From assembly GCA_030038435.1 (NCBI GenBank), contig JASHOY010000142.1, positions 1 through 64,000 on the forward strand: 64,000 bases of DNA, in the 5' to 3' direction. This DNA comes from Acidobacteriaceae bacterium (GTDB lineage Bacteria; Acidobacteriota; Terriglobia; Terriglobales; Acidobacteriaceae). Numbering within the stretch: the first letter of the stretch is position 1; each line of letters begins with the position of its first letter. The notes beneath the pieces were generated by a model. It made no database searches and was not told the DNA's origin. It saw nothing but the letters and a program-made list of their open reading frames with translations. The position numbers and the translations under genes were made by a program. This document shows, in pieces, positions 17,512 to 27,391 of this stretch.

Positions 17512-20500
17512 ATGGTTGTGGGAAGGCGGAGCCGGACGGAATGGCTTATGGCGGCCGTGTTGCTCGCATGGGCGGTCGTGACTCAGTCTGCCCGATCGCA
17601 AGGTCACGTTGTCGAATCGGACGGAACGGGCTCGCTCTCAGGAAAACTGACTGACTTGCACTCCACGCCGATGGGCGGCGCCACGGTGATTCTGCGCAAC
17701 CAGGCGACCGGTGCGGAGGTGCGCTCGACGACGGCGCGGAACGGGGCCTACCGCTTTACGGCTCTGGCGCCAGGCGAGTATACGCTGATGGCCGACTCGG
17801 CAAGGCGCGGGCACGGCAGCCTGGATGGGATTGAAATTGATGCCGGTGCGGAGGCGAGGATTGAGACGGCCATGCGGTTTGAGACGCCCCCGCCGGCCGT
17901 GGAGAGAGTCCTGGCTGTAAACCGGGGTGAAGTCTCTGCGCACGGTCAGGCCGAGATGCAGGCGGCGCCTGCTGCCGCTTCGCCGCGTGAGCCGGCTTGG
18001 CCTTCAAACGCCGCATCGCAGCCATCGGGTGTGGCGGCTGAAGCGGAACGGGTTTCCGCAAACACGCCTGCAGTCGCTGCCAGGCCATCGCCAGTGGTCG
18101 CTCCGCGACCCGAAGTCGCACCGTCTGAGGCGCCGGCGCAGAACTTGCCCATGGTTGCTCTGTCCTTTGAGCCCTTATCTCCGGCGGTATTAAGAATTGG
18201 GATGGGTGGCGCGGGCGGGATGGGCGGCAGCCGGGCAGCGAGCGAGCTGGCGGTGGAGGGATTAAACCTGCCCATGCAGCTCAGCCAGCTTCCGCCGCCG
18301 CGGATCCTGACCGCGGCGCAGCAACCCGATCCTGTGGCTGCGGCGGTGACGACGACCATGAGCGGAGCGGAGCTTCAGTCCTTGCCGGTCAGCGGCAGGC
18401 GCTGGGAGGATTTTGTCCTCGATTCGCCCGCCGCGTCGACCGAAGCGGGAGGCGCAGCGCAAACTTCGATCCGCGGTTCAGCCACCGCCCCCGTCGCGAC
18501 GACGGTTGACGGCATCGATATGCAATTGGCATTCGGGAATACCGGAAGCAATCGAGGCGCGGATTCCGGCGATAGCGGAGATGGTCCCAACAACATGGGC
18601 CAGGCATGGGGCGGGCGCGGCGCGCCGCTCAGCGAAGCCGCCATCCACCAGGTGCAGACCGTTGCCGGCAATGTGGAAGCACAGGCTTCGCGAGGCGCGG
18701 GTGGACGCGTGGAGGTGACCACCCAAAGCGGCTCGAATCAACTGCACGGGCAGGCCTTCGCCTTCGACCGGCAAAATACATGGGGAGCACAGAACCCGTT
18801 CACGCAGTGGGTGAAAGAGACGGCGCCGGCGACCAATTCCACCACGCCGGTGTTCACGCCGGAGCCCTATACGCCGCCGGATCACGAGACGACGCTGGGC
18901 GTTGGCGCAGGCGGGCGCATCCGCCGCGACCGGCTGTTCTGGTTTGCCGCGCTCGACGCCAACCACCGCAACGATCCGGGACTTGCGATGGTGAAGCTTC
19001 CGAATATGTTTTTTGCCCAGCCCTCGAATGATGAAATGCAGGTATTGAGCGCGCGACTGGGCATGAGCAGCGTGAACCCCGTTGCCGAAGGGCTGGGCGC
19101 GTATTCGCAGATGCTGGAAACGCTGGATGGATTGCTGGGACCGGCGCCGCGCACATCGGCCGAATGGGTCGGGTTTGGGCGAGTGGACTGGAAAGCGACG
19201 GAGCGGCAGACGTTTACCTTGGAAGGCGTGGGCGCAAGCTGGAACGCGCCGGGCGGGGGCATGCGCGGCGTGTCGGAAACCTATGGCAACCACAGCTTCG
19301 GGTCGAGCGCGGCGAGCCAGGAGTGGCTGCTGGCACGCTGGGAAGCCTTCGTTACACCGAATCTGCTGGCTGTGACGCAGGGATCGGCGGGGCGCGCGGA
19401 GATGAACGCGCGGCCGGAGCCGCCTTCGAGCTTTGAACAGACGCTGGTGCAAAGCGCCTGGGGGCAGTTGCCGCAGATCGTCGCCGATTCGCGGTATGGG
19501 TTCACCATCGGCAATCCGGCGCGGTTCGGGCAGGGCAGCTATCCCGCGGAAGACATTCTGCACGCACAGGAGATGGTGGACTGGGCCCACAATGACTTGT
19601 TGGCGAGGGCGGGTATTGAGTTAGAGCACAACGCCGATTCCACCAGCCTGCTGCGCAATCAGACGGGAACTTATCATTACGCCAGCGTTTACAATTTTGC
19701 CTCGGATGCGCTGGCTTTTGGCGGGTATGGGCTCCCGGGGCTGTTGAACCCGGCCAGTCCGCATGGCTGCGATGAAACGGGGAAGGTCTGGCGCGACTCG
19801 GCGGGCGAGTTGCGCGGCCTGGGCAACTTGCCGTGCTACTCCTACTACACGCAGACGATGGGGCCGGCAAACTGGCATTTGAGCACCAATGATTGGGCCG
19901 GCTACGCGACCGCACAATGGCAGCCAAAGAAGCTGGTGGTAGTGTCAGCCGGCCTGCGCGGGGAGCGCGAGCAGATGCCGCCGCCGATAGCCAAGCTGGT
20001 GAATCCGGAGCTTCCGCTGGCGGAGAAGCTGCCAGACCCGGGAAATGAGTGGAGTCCGCGGATAAGCATGGCCGTGGGCAACGGCGACAGTCGATGGCCG
20101 GTGCTTCGGCTCGGCTATGGGATGTACTACGGGCGCAGCGAGAACGCCACGCTGGAGAGCGCACTGACGCAATCGGGCTCGATGAACGGCGACTTAAACT
20201 TTTTCATCCGGCCCACAGACGGTTTCAATTCATTTTCCGCAAGCAGCGGCGCGCCGCTGTTTCCTTATGTGCTCCAGGGCGAGCCCCTGAATGTGATCAA
20301 GCCCGGAGCGGTGGAATTTGCGCCGGGGTTCCGCAATCCCGAAGTGCACCAGGCGGTGACCGCAATCGAAGAGAAGTTGCCGGCTCATTTGCACCTGAGC
20401 GCCAGCGCGCTGGTGAGCCTGGGACGGCGGCTGCCCGTGGAGATGGATACAAATTTCGATCCGGCAGTGAACCCAAAGACAATCACCTACGCAGTCGTGG

Positions 20501-21372
20501 ACGGATCGGGGAAAGGACCGATCAAGACGCCGCAGATCACCGTGCCGTTTTATGCCACTTGGCCTTCGGCGGCCGGTGCAACCGGGAGACTGAATCCCGA
20601 TTACCAGCAGATTTCCCAGGTAGAAAGCCGGGCAAATTCAACCTACGATGCCGCTGTGGTGCGGTTGGCGAGGTACGGGCGCGGCCTTTCGTTTTCGGCC
20701 CATTACACCTACGCCCACGCCATGGACTGGAATCCCGATGAAAGTACTTACCTGGGTGGCAGCGGGGTTTTTGACCCCGGGGATTTCAGCGCCGAATACG
20801 GCACCAGCAATCTCGATATAAGGCACTCCGGCGGGGCTATGCTGGCGCTGGAGGCGCCCTGGAAGCTGCACGGGGAGGCCGGCCGCTTGGCCAATGGCTG
20901 GCGGCTCTCGGGCACCGGGTATTTTCGCAGCGGGCTGCCATACACTATGCGGACCTCAGGGTCCCTGGCCGAAGAATTCACCGCGAGCGGCGAAGCCATT
21001 GTGGCGCTGGGACCGGGGATGAACGGCTCGGGCGGCGACAACCGGGTTTACGGCGTGGGCCGGAACACTTACCGCTATCCGTGGACATGGAAGGCGGATA
21101 CGCGGCTCGGCAAGAGCTTTGACCTGGGACACATGCGCCAGCTTGAGTTGCTGGCCGAAAGCTTCAACTTGTTCAACCACCAGAATGTGACCCGGATCGA
21201 GACCACAGGTTATTACATTGAGCCAGGCAGCGCGTCGGGCGGTTTCCCAACGCTGAATTTTTTCACCGGATTGAAGGCTAACACCACGGCATTCGGGCAG
21301 CCGCTGACCATCAACGCCACGAATTTCTTTCGGGAACGGCAGATTCAATTCGGGCTGCGGATGAAATTTTGA
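17512..21372 (+). CDS. TonB-dependent receptor, Oar-like, with carboxypeptidase-regulatory-like N-domain
   Basis: 1286 residues from the ATG opening a signal peptide (LMAAVLLAWAVVTQSARSQG). Residues ~45-115 form a carboxypeptidase-regulatory-like sandwich (SGKLTDLHSTPMGGATVILRN). Then comes a ~100-residue Ala/Pro/Glu low-complexity linker and a Gly/Met-rich patch (GMGGAGGMGG). The plug and 22-strand barrel region follow, ending in FGLRMKF with the terminal aromatic expected of outer-membrane barrels. Ligand unknown; such receptors import glycans or siderophores or serve as surface proteins. It converges with the radical SAM gene, with only 15 nt between them. Confidence 0.9.
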   Translation: MVVGRRSRTEWLMAAVLLAWAVVTQSARSQGHVVESDGTGSLSGKLTDLHSTPMGGATVILRNQATGAEVRSTTARNGAYRFTALAPGEYTLMADSARRGHGSLDGIEIDAGAEARIETAMRFETPPPAVERVLAVNRGEVSAHGQAEMQAAPAAASPREPAWPSNAASQPSGVAAEAERVSANTPAVAARPSPVVAPRPEVAPSEAPAQNLPMVALSFEPLSPAVLRIGMGGAGGMGGSRAASELAVEGLNLPMQLSQLPPPRILTAAQQPDPVAAAVTTTMSGAELQSLPVSGRRWEDFVLDSPAASTEAGGAAQTSIRGSATAPVATTVDGIDMQLAFGNTGSNRGADSGDSGDGPNNMGQAWGGRGAPLSEAAIHQVQTVAGNVEAQASRGAGGRVEVTTQSGSNQLHGQAFAFDRQNTWGAQNPFTQWVKETAPATNSTTPVFTPEPYTPPDHETTLGVGAGGRIRRDRLFWFAALDANHRNDPGLAMVKLPNMFFAQPSNDEMQVLSARLGMSSVNPVAEGLGAYSQMLETLDGLLGPAPRTSAEWVGFGRVDWKATERQTFTLEGVGASWNAPGGGMRGVSETYGNHSFGSSAASQEWLLARWEAFVTPNLLAVTQGSAGRAEMNARPEPPSSFEQTLVQSAWGQLPQIVADSRYGFTIGNPARFGQGSYPAEDILHAQEMVDWAHNDLLARAGIELEHNADSTSLLRNQTGTYHYASVYNFASDALAFGGYGLPGLLNPASPHGCDETGKVWRDSAGELRGLGNLPCYSYYTQTMGPANWHLSTNDWAGYATAQWQPKKLVVVSAGLRGEREQMPPPIAKLVNPELPLAEKLPDPGNEWSPRISMAVGNGDSRWPVLRLGYGMYYGRSENATLESALTQSGSMNGDLNFFIRPTDGFNSFSASSGAPLFPYVLQGEPLNVIKPGAVEFAPGFRNPEVHQAVTAIEEKLPAHLHLSASALVSLGRRLPVEMDTNFDPAVNPKTITYAVVDGSGKGPIKTPQITVPFYATWPSAAGATGRLNPDYQQISQVESRANSTYDAAVVRLARYGRGLSFSAHYTYAHAMDWNPDESTYLGGSGVFDPGDFSAEYGTSNLDIRHSGGAMLALEAPWKLHGEAGRLANGWRLSGTGYFRSGLPYTMRTSGSLAEEFTASGEAIVALGPGMNGSGGDNRVYGVGRNTYRYPWTWKADTRLGKSFDLGHMRQLELLAESFNLFNHQNVTRIETTGYYIEPGSASGGFPTLNFFTGLKANTTAFGQPLTINATNFFRERQIQFGLRMKF

Positions 21373-21387
21373 GAGGCTGCCGGCACC

Positions 21388-22419
21388 TCAGTCGCCGGTC
21401 TGGATGTTGACCAGAACCCCGTCGCCACCGGGTGAAATGGTGCTGGTCTGCGGGGCGCGCCAATGGTCAATGTGGCTGACTTGGTGCACGCAACTGATGG
21501 TGCAGTTGGGCGCGCAGCTTTTGGCGGTGACGAACTCGCGCTGGAGATGGGCGCGGGTATATTCGGCGATGGGCACGCCAGGGGAGCCGCGCTGCTGCGA
21601 ACAGTAATGCACCAGGCCGTCTTCGCAGATGTAAAGGTAGCGCGAGCCGGCGCGGCATCGCCAATCGTTTGGCCGGCCCTGGGCGATGGCCTCCTGAAAC
21701 TGGTTGAAGCGCGAGTAATTGCGCTTTTTCATGCGCCGCATTTCGAAATAAACCCGGGCTTCGTCGCGCTTGAGAGGCTTGAGCTGGCCGTCGCCATCGT
21801 GAATGATGCCGATGGTCGAGGTAAATCCCAGCGCCAGCGCGCGCTTGCCGATCACCAGCGCGTCGTTGGGATTGCGGATGCCGCCGCCGACCACGGAATT
21901 GATGTTAACGTGGAACTCGGCGTATTCGGCCAGCATCTGCAGCTTCTTGTCCAGGACCTTCAGGCTTTTCATCGACACATCATCGGGTTCCAGGTTGTCG
22001 ATGGAAATCTGCATGTGATCCAGGCCGGCGCGGTTGAGCCGCTCGATGCGTTCGCGGTTGAGCAGATAGCCGTTGGTGATCATGCCGGCCAGCGCCCCGG
22101 TACGGCGAATGCGGCGGATGACGAGATCGAGCTCGGGGTGGGTCAGCGGTTCGCCGCCGGAAATGGTGATGATGCTGGTGCCGAGGCGCCCCAGGTGGTC
22201 GATGCGCCGGTTCATTTCGTCGATGGGAACCGGCGGCGAAACCTTGTCGAACTCGTTGCAATAAGCGCAGCTCAGGTTGCAGAAGCGCATGGGGATGATC
22301 TGCGCCATCACCGGATGATCGGTGAAGAGCAGAGCCCGGCCCACCAGCGCAACTTCGCGCACCTTGCGCGCGGCGGCTTTGAGCCGGCCGCGAATTGTCG
22401 ATCTCCTGGGTCTGGCCAT
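21388..22419 (-). CDS. Radical SAM protein
   Basis: 343 residues. CNLSCAYC near residue 48 is the CxxxCxxC that binds the SAM-cleaving 4Fe-4S cluster. GGEPLTHPEL is the GGE motif, and ITNGYLL and QISIDN are the strand motifs of the partial TIM barrel. The C-terminal third holds additional Cys (CRAGSRYLYICEDG, YCSQQRG, then C-x3-C-x3-C), which suggests an auxiliary SPASM-like cluster domain. Substrate unknown; no precursor peptide was seen nearby. It is 31 nt downstream of the next gene on the same strand, so an operon is possible. Confidence 0.88.
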   Translation of the reverse strand: MARPRRSTIRGRLKAAARKVREVALVGRALLFTDHPVMAQIIPMRFCNLSCAYCNEFDKVSPPVPIDEMNRRIDHLGRLGTSIITISGGEPLTHPELDLVIRRIRRTGALAGMITNGYLLNRERIERLNRAGLDHMQISIDNLEPDDVSMKSLKVLDKKLQMLAEYAEFHVNINSVVGGGIRNPNDALVIGKRALALGFTSTIGIIHDGDGQLKPLKRDEARVYFEMRRMKKRNYSRFNQFQEAIAQGRPNDWRCRAGSRYLYICEDGLVHYCSQQRGSPGVPIAEYTRAHLQREFVTAKSCAPNCTISCVHQVSHIDHWRAPQTSTISPGGDGVLVNIQTGD

Positions 22420-22450
22420 CTATTCTATTGAAACATATTAAGGGCAGAGG

Positions 22451-23245
22451 CTACGGCTTGGCGCTTTTTGTATACCCGGCCGTCATTATGCGGAGCAGCA
22501 GTCCGCTTCCGCTGTAGAGCACAATCTTGCTTTTGTCTGAGCTGAGGACGATCATGCCAAGCGGGTCACTTCTACCGGCGTGATCGATGCGGATGCTGGT
22601 GTAACCGTAAACGCCGCAGGCTTGCGTGGAAAAGAGCCACCAGGCCTGCAGCCGGCGGTTGCCTTCCACAACGCCTCGGCACGGGTCGCCGGGCCCGGTT
22701 AGCGGGAGCCCAAGGATTCCGTAAGGCGTCGGCCGGCCCACGGTTCTGATTCCGATTGCCACCGGGCCGCCTCCGCGGTAAACCTCTTCGCCCCCGATTT
22801 GCCTGAAGGTTGCCACTTCCGGCGGCAATCCCCGCGAAGCCTCCTCCTCGGGCGTCTGTGCTTCGCTTACCTCAATTGGCGAAGCCAGCGCACGCAGGTC
22901 GAAGCGCAGCGGGATCAGCCTTCCTTTCACTTTCACTGCCTCGAAGACAATTTCGAGACGCGCCGGCACGATGCCGGCACCGCTTGCCTCCACCACGCGA
23001 CCCTCGACTTTAGTCCTTCTGCGAACCGGCGTGCCAGGGACGTTTTGCATCACGGTGGCCTGGATCCGGCGGCCGGCCCGCACCTTGGCGGAGTTCAGCA
23101 CTCCATCAAGGCTGACGGGAAGAATCGTTCCCGGCGGAATGGAGCTTCGCGCTGCTGCGGTGAGGGGCATCGACAACACCATGGCAAGGACGCGGGAAAT
23201 GCGCCTGGCGCATTCCCAGTCGAATTTGACCTTCAGCGTGATCAC
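22451..23245 (-). CDS. Exported protein with TrbI/VirB10-like beta-barrel features
   Basis: 264 residues with a GTG start. A hydrophobic N-terminal stretch (VLAMVLSMPLTAAARSS) looks like a signal peptide or anchor. The following IPPGTILPVSLDGVLNSAKV and GRRIQATVMQNVPG resemble the strand pattern of VirB10/TrbI conjugation proteins, a domain acidobacteria also carry in stand-alone exported proteins. No other secretion gene is nearby. A second protein with a similar pattern is at 50472. The gene diverges from the macrodomain gene and may be co-transcribed with the radical SAM gene. Confidence 0.7.
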   Translation of the reverse strand: MITLKVKFDWECARRISRVLAMVLSMPLTAAARSSIPPGTILPVSLDGVLNSAKVRAGRRIQATVMQNVPGTPVRRRTKVEGRVVEASGAGIVPARLEIVFEAVKVKGRLIPLRFDLRALASPIEVSEAQTPEEEASRGLPPEVATFRQIGGEEVYRGGGPVAIGIRTVGRPTPYGILGLPLTGPGDPCRGVVEGNRRLQAWWLFSTQACGVYGYTSIRIDHAGRSDPLGMIVLSSDKSKIVLYSGSGLLLRIMTAGYTKSAKP

Positions 23246-23345
23246 AGCGTCGCCTCTTACAGGATTACACTTTCAGCCAGGCAGCGGTACCCTTTCTGGG
23301 ATGGAGAGCGAAATGGCGCAGCCAACCGATGCGCAGGAGGCGGCG

Positions 23346-23864
23346 ATGGACAGGATTTCAGTGCTGAAGACGGATATCACGACGCTCGATGTGGACGCGA
23401 TTGTGAATGCAGCCAATACCACTTTGCTTGGTGGGGGAGGGGTGGATGGGGCGATTCATCGCGCTGCGGGAGCGGAGCTTTACGACGAATGCGCCGGGCT
23501 GGGAGGCTGCGAAACCGGCGGCGCCAAACTGACCAAAGGCTACCGGCTGCCGGCACGCTATGTAATTCACACCGTCGGTCCGGTGTGGACCGGCGGCGAT
23601 CGCGGCGAGCGCGATCTGCTGGCAAGCTGCTATCGCGAGTGTTTCAGGATTGCCCGCGAGCGGGGCTTCAAGACCATTGCCTTTCCTGCCATCAGTTGCG
23701 GCGTTTATCGTTTTCCCGTGGACGAAGCGGTAAGAATCGCCTTGCGCGAAACGCAGGAGGCGCTGAAGACAAACGGGCACATTGAAAAGGTGATCTTCGC
23801 ATGTTTTGGAGAGGATACCTATGAGGCTTATCGAAGTTATTTGCGTACGCCGAAGGGCGCATGA
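23346..23864 (+). CDS. Macrodomain (ADP-ribose-binding) protein
   Basis: 172 residues from the ATG preceded by AGGAGG, which decides against the longer ORF starts. The sequence follows the YmdB/MacroD pattern: DAIVNAANTTLLGGGGVDGAIHR (ligand loop), then VIHTVGPVW and FPAISCGVYRFP. Such enzymes hydrolyse O-acetyl-ADP-ribose or remove mono-ADP-ribose from proteins or nucleic acids in the cytosol. Convergent with the TonB receptor gene, with a terminator between them. Confidence 0.95.
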   Translation: MDRISVLKTDITTLDVDAIVNAANTTLLGGGGVDGAIHRAAGAELYDECAGLGGCETGGAKLTKGYRLPARYVIHTVGPVWTGGDRGERDLLASCYRECFRIARERGFKTIAFPAISCGVYRFPVDEAVRIALRETQEALKTNGHIEKVIFACFGEDTYEAYRSYLRTPKGA

Positions 23865-23886
23865 ATTCCATCGCGGTATCTAATGC

Positions 23887-23915
23887 AAAAACGGGCAGGC
23901 GATCGGGCCTGCCCG
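23887..23915 (-). terminator. Rho-independent terminator of the TonB receptor gene
   Basis: Perfect 9-bp stem (CGGGCAGGC / GCCTGCCCG) with a 6-nt loop, followed on the minus strand by five T. It lies just after the receptor stop at 23955. Confidence 0.85.
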
Positions 23916-23954
23916 TGGTTTGATGATCAAGCTTTTCGGGTTTCCGACTACGAG

Positions 23955-26756
23955 TTAGAAGTTAAATGTAAGCTTGGCCGACATTGTCCGCGGAGTCACA
24001 TAGTGCGTGCCGCTGAAAGTCGACAGGAAGTTATATAGCGCGTACTTATCCGCTATGTTGATGGCCGTAAGGTCAAGATCAACCTTGTAATGGTCGGCGT
24101 GGAAGATGTTATTCATGCCCACGGAGACGTCGAACAGATTGCGCGGCGCGATGCGCGGCGGGTTGTGGTCGTTGTTGCCCGTACCCGGCGCGGGAACATT
24201 GATCAGGGACGAGGAAAACTCGTTTGCCGGGCACACTGACGGCAACGGGCTGTTTGGAGTTGCCTTCACTCCGTTACACTCAAAACCGGCCTGAAACTCC
24301 TCGTCCGCAGTCAGCGGAAGATATGCCGCAGCTCCTGTGACCGGGTTAGTCGTGGGCGGTATGTTATCGTCGACCATGGCCACAGCGGGTTGGCCGTTGA
24401 GGGTTGTCGAAGTGCCGGGGCAGGCAGTATTGGGATCAGTTACGTTGTAGCAGGGCGCCGATCCGGCAACCAGGCCCGAGTCGAAATGCCAGTTGAATCC
24501 GCCCCAAATCCCGCTCCACAACTTGGAGCCGGGTAGCGTGTACTGCCAATGCGTGGTTTCGTTGTATTTCTCATCATGATCGATGCGGAAAGGCAGTCCC
24601 ACCTGGCCGCCGGTCGCTCCGGCGCCTGCCACCTGCGGCGGGAAGAAGCGCGCCGCCACCGACGACATGACCGTATAGGCGCTGAAGTTGTGGTAGTTAG
24701 GTACTTCCAGATGCAATGCGTACCCTGGGATCTTCGAGTTATGCCAGTCGATGGGGAAGGTGATCGGCGTGTTGCCAAGCACGCTGAAATCGAAGGCATT
24801 GTGCGTGTACTTCCAGATGTATTCGCCGCTGAAGACGAAGTATTTGCCGAAGGCCTGCTGCACGTCGGCGTGAAATTCGTTTCTATAACCGGGCGCCATA
24901 ACGCTCGATACTCCCGACGCGCAATTGAGCAGCGGTGCGAGCACTTCGTTCGAACAGCCGTTGCTGGACAGCACCAGGTTTTCGTTGAAGGGTGTTTCCA
25001 GCGTACGTGCGTAGGAGACGCCTAACACAGTCTTGGTGGGTTCGACCCGGTAGGCGATGCCCAGGCGTGGCTCTATCTGGTTGGCGTCAGTCAAGCCGTT
25101 GTAGACATCTTCGCGCAGCCCGAGGCTATAGTGCCAGTTGCCAATGCGGAGCTGATCTTCAACATAGAGCGCCAGCTCTTTAACGTCGGTGTGACCGAAG
25201 AAGTTATAGAAGCTTCCGCCGCGGGTCAAGTCGTAGGGCGCCAGCACGGAAAGAAAGTTCGGGTTCTGGCCTGCTGCGCCGCCCGGGCACTGCGATTGAT
25301 TACCGTAGCCGGGCAAAGGAACGCCGGTGAGGGGATTCATGCACGGCGAATTGTAGGTGTTGTCCACTATCCCGAGATTGTCGTGTTCGCGCAAGAAGGT
25401 CTGCTCGTAATCGGACCCGATCAGCAGGTTCTGTATTCCTCTCGCGTAGGTGTAATCGGCGTGGATTCCAGAGTTGGTCAGAGTGCGATATTGCCCGATC
25501 GAGGAAGTTTGCAGATTGGCGGGACCGAGGTCCGCCAGCGGATCGCCGCTCGGAACATAATCGTAATCGTCTTTACGCAGATACAGTCCCATGTTGAAAA
25601 CCGCATAAGTGCTGATGACTCGCGTGTAAGTGGGCGCGACGTTGAAGGTGTCGATTTTGGAGCGCTGGTCTGTGTTTCCCACATCGCCGAAGACCGGTGC
25701 TGCGCTGGCGCCGCTGTTGTCAATTACATTCTGCACGTTCAGGTTCTGGAAGGCATTTGGAGTTTGAAACCAGGAACGGCTGTAGTTGAGATCGGTGTGG
25801 ATGGAATTGGCCGGATTGAAATCGTAATCCACGTGATCGAAGACATTGCCTTCATTTCCCTTGGCGTGAAAGACGCTGAATTCAGGCGTATCGAGAAAGC
25901 GGCCGGTATCCAGTCCGTCGGCCTCGAAGAAGTTACCCCAGTTCGTGCCGCCATAGGAGATATTGAAGCCGGAGGTGCCGGTGCCGAAGGCTCCATAGGA
26001 GGCGTAAACGGAGCCGGTGGGCTTGGTCACGCCCTGGCCGGAGCGGGTGGTGGCCACGATCACCAGGCTGGTCTTGTCGCCGTACTGGGCCGGGGGCGCG
26101 CCTTCGATCACCTGGATCGATTGAATCGCGTTGGAGGGGAGCTGGTTGGAGAAGACTTTGCTCTGTTGGTCGGTGACGGGCTGGCCATCAATAGAAAACG
26201 AGTTGGAGGCGTGGTCGCCGAGACCGTGGAAAAGACCGTTGGAGTCGGCCGAAACGCCCGGAGTTGTCATAGTAACCAGCGAGCTGAGGCTGGAAGACTG
26301 GCTCTCCAGCGGAACTTTGATGAACATATCGCGCGAAATGTCAGTGTGATAAGTGGACGTGTCTTCAACCAGCGGTCCCGTAGACTCGACCGTCACAGTA
26401 GAAGTGGAACCGGCGATGTGCAGCACTAACGTAGCCTTGACCGGGACCGCAGATTGGATGACCACGGTCTGGCTCAGGGGGGCAAAGCCCACCGCGCGGG
26501 CGTTCACGGTGTAGCTGCTGAAGGGAATGTTGCTGAACGCGAATTGACCGGTAGAGTTGCTGGTCACGGAACGGGTGAATCCGCTCATCGCATTCTTCAG
26601 GGTCACCGTTGCATTGGGAATCACTGCTCCTGTGGGATCGGTGACTGTGCCCGCCACGGCGCCGGCAGCGCCGGCCTGGCTGAAAGCGGGAAGGGTGGCG
26701 AGCATCAGCATGGAGAGGGGAAGGATACGCGCGAGGGTGCGGAGATGATGCCTCAT
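23955..26756 (-). CDS. TonB-dependent receptor with carboxypeptidase-regulatory-like N-domain
   Basis: 933 residues from the ATG preceded by CAGGAG; the 99 upstream residues of the ORF are not coding-like. A signal peptide (ILPLSMLMLATLPAFSQAG) leads into a regulatory-like sandwich (GTVTDPTGAVIPNATVTLKN). The plug domain (IQVIEGAPPAQYGDKTS) and a long beta-barrel ending in KLTFNF complete it. The pattern is that of an outer-membrane receptor with a TonB-energised plug. A DUF2946-like small protein is encoded just upstream on the same strand, a pairing often seen with metal- or copper-linked receptors. The ligand is not known. Confidence 0.93.
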   Translation of the reverse strand: MRHHLRTLARILPLSMLMLATLPAFSQAGAAGAVAGTVTDPTGAVIPNATVTLKNAMSGFTRSVTSNSTGQFAFSNIPFSSYTVNARAVGFAPLSQTVVIQSAVPVKATLVLHIAGSTSTVTVESTGPLVEDTSTYHTDISRDMFIKVPLESQSSSLSSLVTMTTPGVSADSNGLFHGLGDHASNSFSIDGQPVTDQQSKVFSNQLPSNAIQSIQVIEGAPPAQYGDKTSLVIVATTRSGQGVTKPTGSVYASYGAFGTGTSGFNISYGGTNWGNFFEADGLDTGRFLDTPEFSVFHAKGNEGNVFDHVDYDFNPANSIHTDLNYSRSWFQTPNAFQNLNVQNVIDNSGASAAPVFGDVGNTDQRSKIDTFNVAPTYTRVISTYAVFNMGLYLRKDDYDYVPSGDPLADLGPANLQTSSIGQYRTLTNSGIHADYTYARGIQNLLIGSDYEQTFLREHDNLGIVDNTYNSPCMNPLTGVPLPGYGNQSQCPGGAAGQNPNFLSVLAPYDLTRGGSFYNFFGHTDVKELALYVEDQLRIGNWHYSLGLREDVYNGLTDANQIEPRLGIAYRVEPTKTVLGVSYARTLETPFNENLVLSSNGCSNEVLAPLLNCASGVSSVMAPGYRNEFHADVQQAFGKYFVFSGEYIWKYTHNAFDFSVLGNTPITFPIDWHNSKIPGYALHLEVPNYHNFSAYTVMSSVAARFFPPQVAGAGATGGQVGLPFRIDHDEKYNETTHWQYTLPGSKLWSGIWGGFNWHFDSGLVAGSAPCYNVTDPNTACPGTSTTLNGQPAVAMVDDNIPPTTNPVTGAAAYLPLTADEEFQAGFECNGVKATPNSPLPSVCPANEFSSSLINVPAPGTGNNDHNPPRIAPRNLFDVSVGMNNIFHADHYKVDLDLTAINIADKYALYNFLSTFSGTHYVTPRTMSAKLTFNF

Positions 26757-26949
26757 AAAAGAACTCCTGAAATGGCTGAAGTGCGCGAGGTGGAGAGCCG
26801 CGGCGCGGGGGCCAGACGGCATCTTCAGTGCGAAGGAGCAACTCTTTCCGATCAGACAGCCCGGGAGTGGGAATGAATGCGGGTGTGCCGTGCCGAGTTT
26901 AGAAGCGAGCACGGGCTTTTGCTGCGAATCGGGATCTTGGAAAGAGTGG

Positions 26950-27213
26950 CTAGCAGCCGGCTGGAGGAGGCCTGGTGAAGAACTTGGGGCGCCAGAAACG
27001 AATGATCGCACGCGATTTGAAAAGCTGGGCTGGCCGACCGATGGGAACGACAACGACTATCGCCGCGGTGGGGGCAACGGGCGCGGCCGTGTGCAGCACA
27101 ATGCACAAGGGGCAATGGCTGGTGTCGGCTCCGACCTTGTGTACGTGTGTGACCTCGATTGTGGCTATCAGCGCAGCCAGCAGCACACAGATAACCCCCA
27201 GGAGCGGCTTCAT
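26950..27213 (-). CDS. Small exported DUF2946-like protein
   Basis: 87 residues from an internal ATG with AAAGGA upstream. The start MKPLLGVICVLLAALIATIEVTH reads as a signal peptide or membrane anchor. It is followed by an HxH and CPLC motif (HVHKV, SHCPLC) and a second hydrophobic segment. This is the usual layout of the short DUF2946-like proteins found beside TonB receptors. The His and Cys residues suggest metal binding, which is inference. It lies 193 nt upstream of the receptor gene, likely the same transcript. Confidence 0.65.
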   Translation of the reverse strand: MKPLLGVICVLLAALIATIEVTHVHKVGADTSHCPLCIVLHTAAPVAPTAAIVVVVPIGRPAQLFKSRAIIRFWRPKFFTRPPPAGC

Positions 27214-27391
27214 CCGTCCTTTGGGGAACCCTCTCGGCTGCGAATCTTGCTGGTCTTCGATCACACTATCCCTTACAACAAGAATACACACAATTGGACG
27301 TACCAGGTCCGGCGCAGGTTGCGCCCAAACCGAATATCCACTGCGCGCACGCCCACCCATCGGGCACGGGTTTCGTCTAAACTGGGATGCC

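Noticed and set aside
21463-22431. 322-aa plus ORF opposite the radical SAM gene
   Set aside because: Antisense to a gene with CxxxCxxC and GGE motifs.
25131-26429. 432-aa plus ORF opposite the TonB receptor
   Set aside because: Val/Gly-rich shadow; receptor frame has signal peptide, plug and barrel features.
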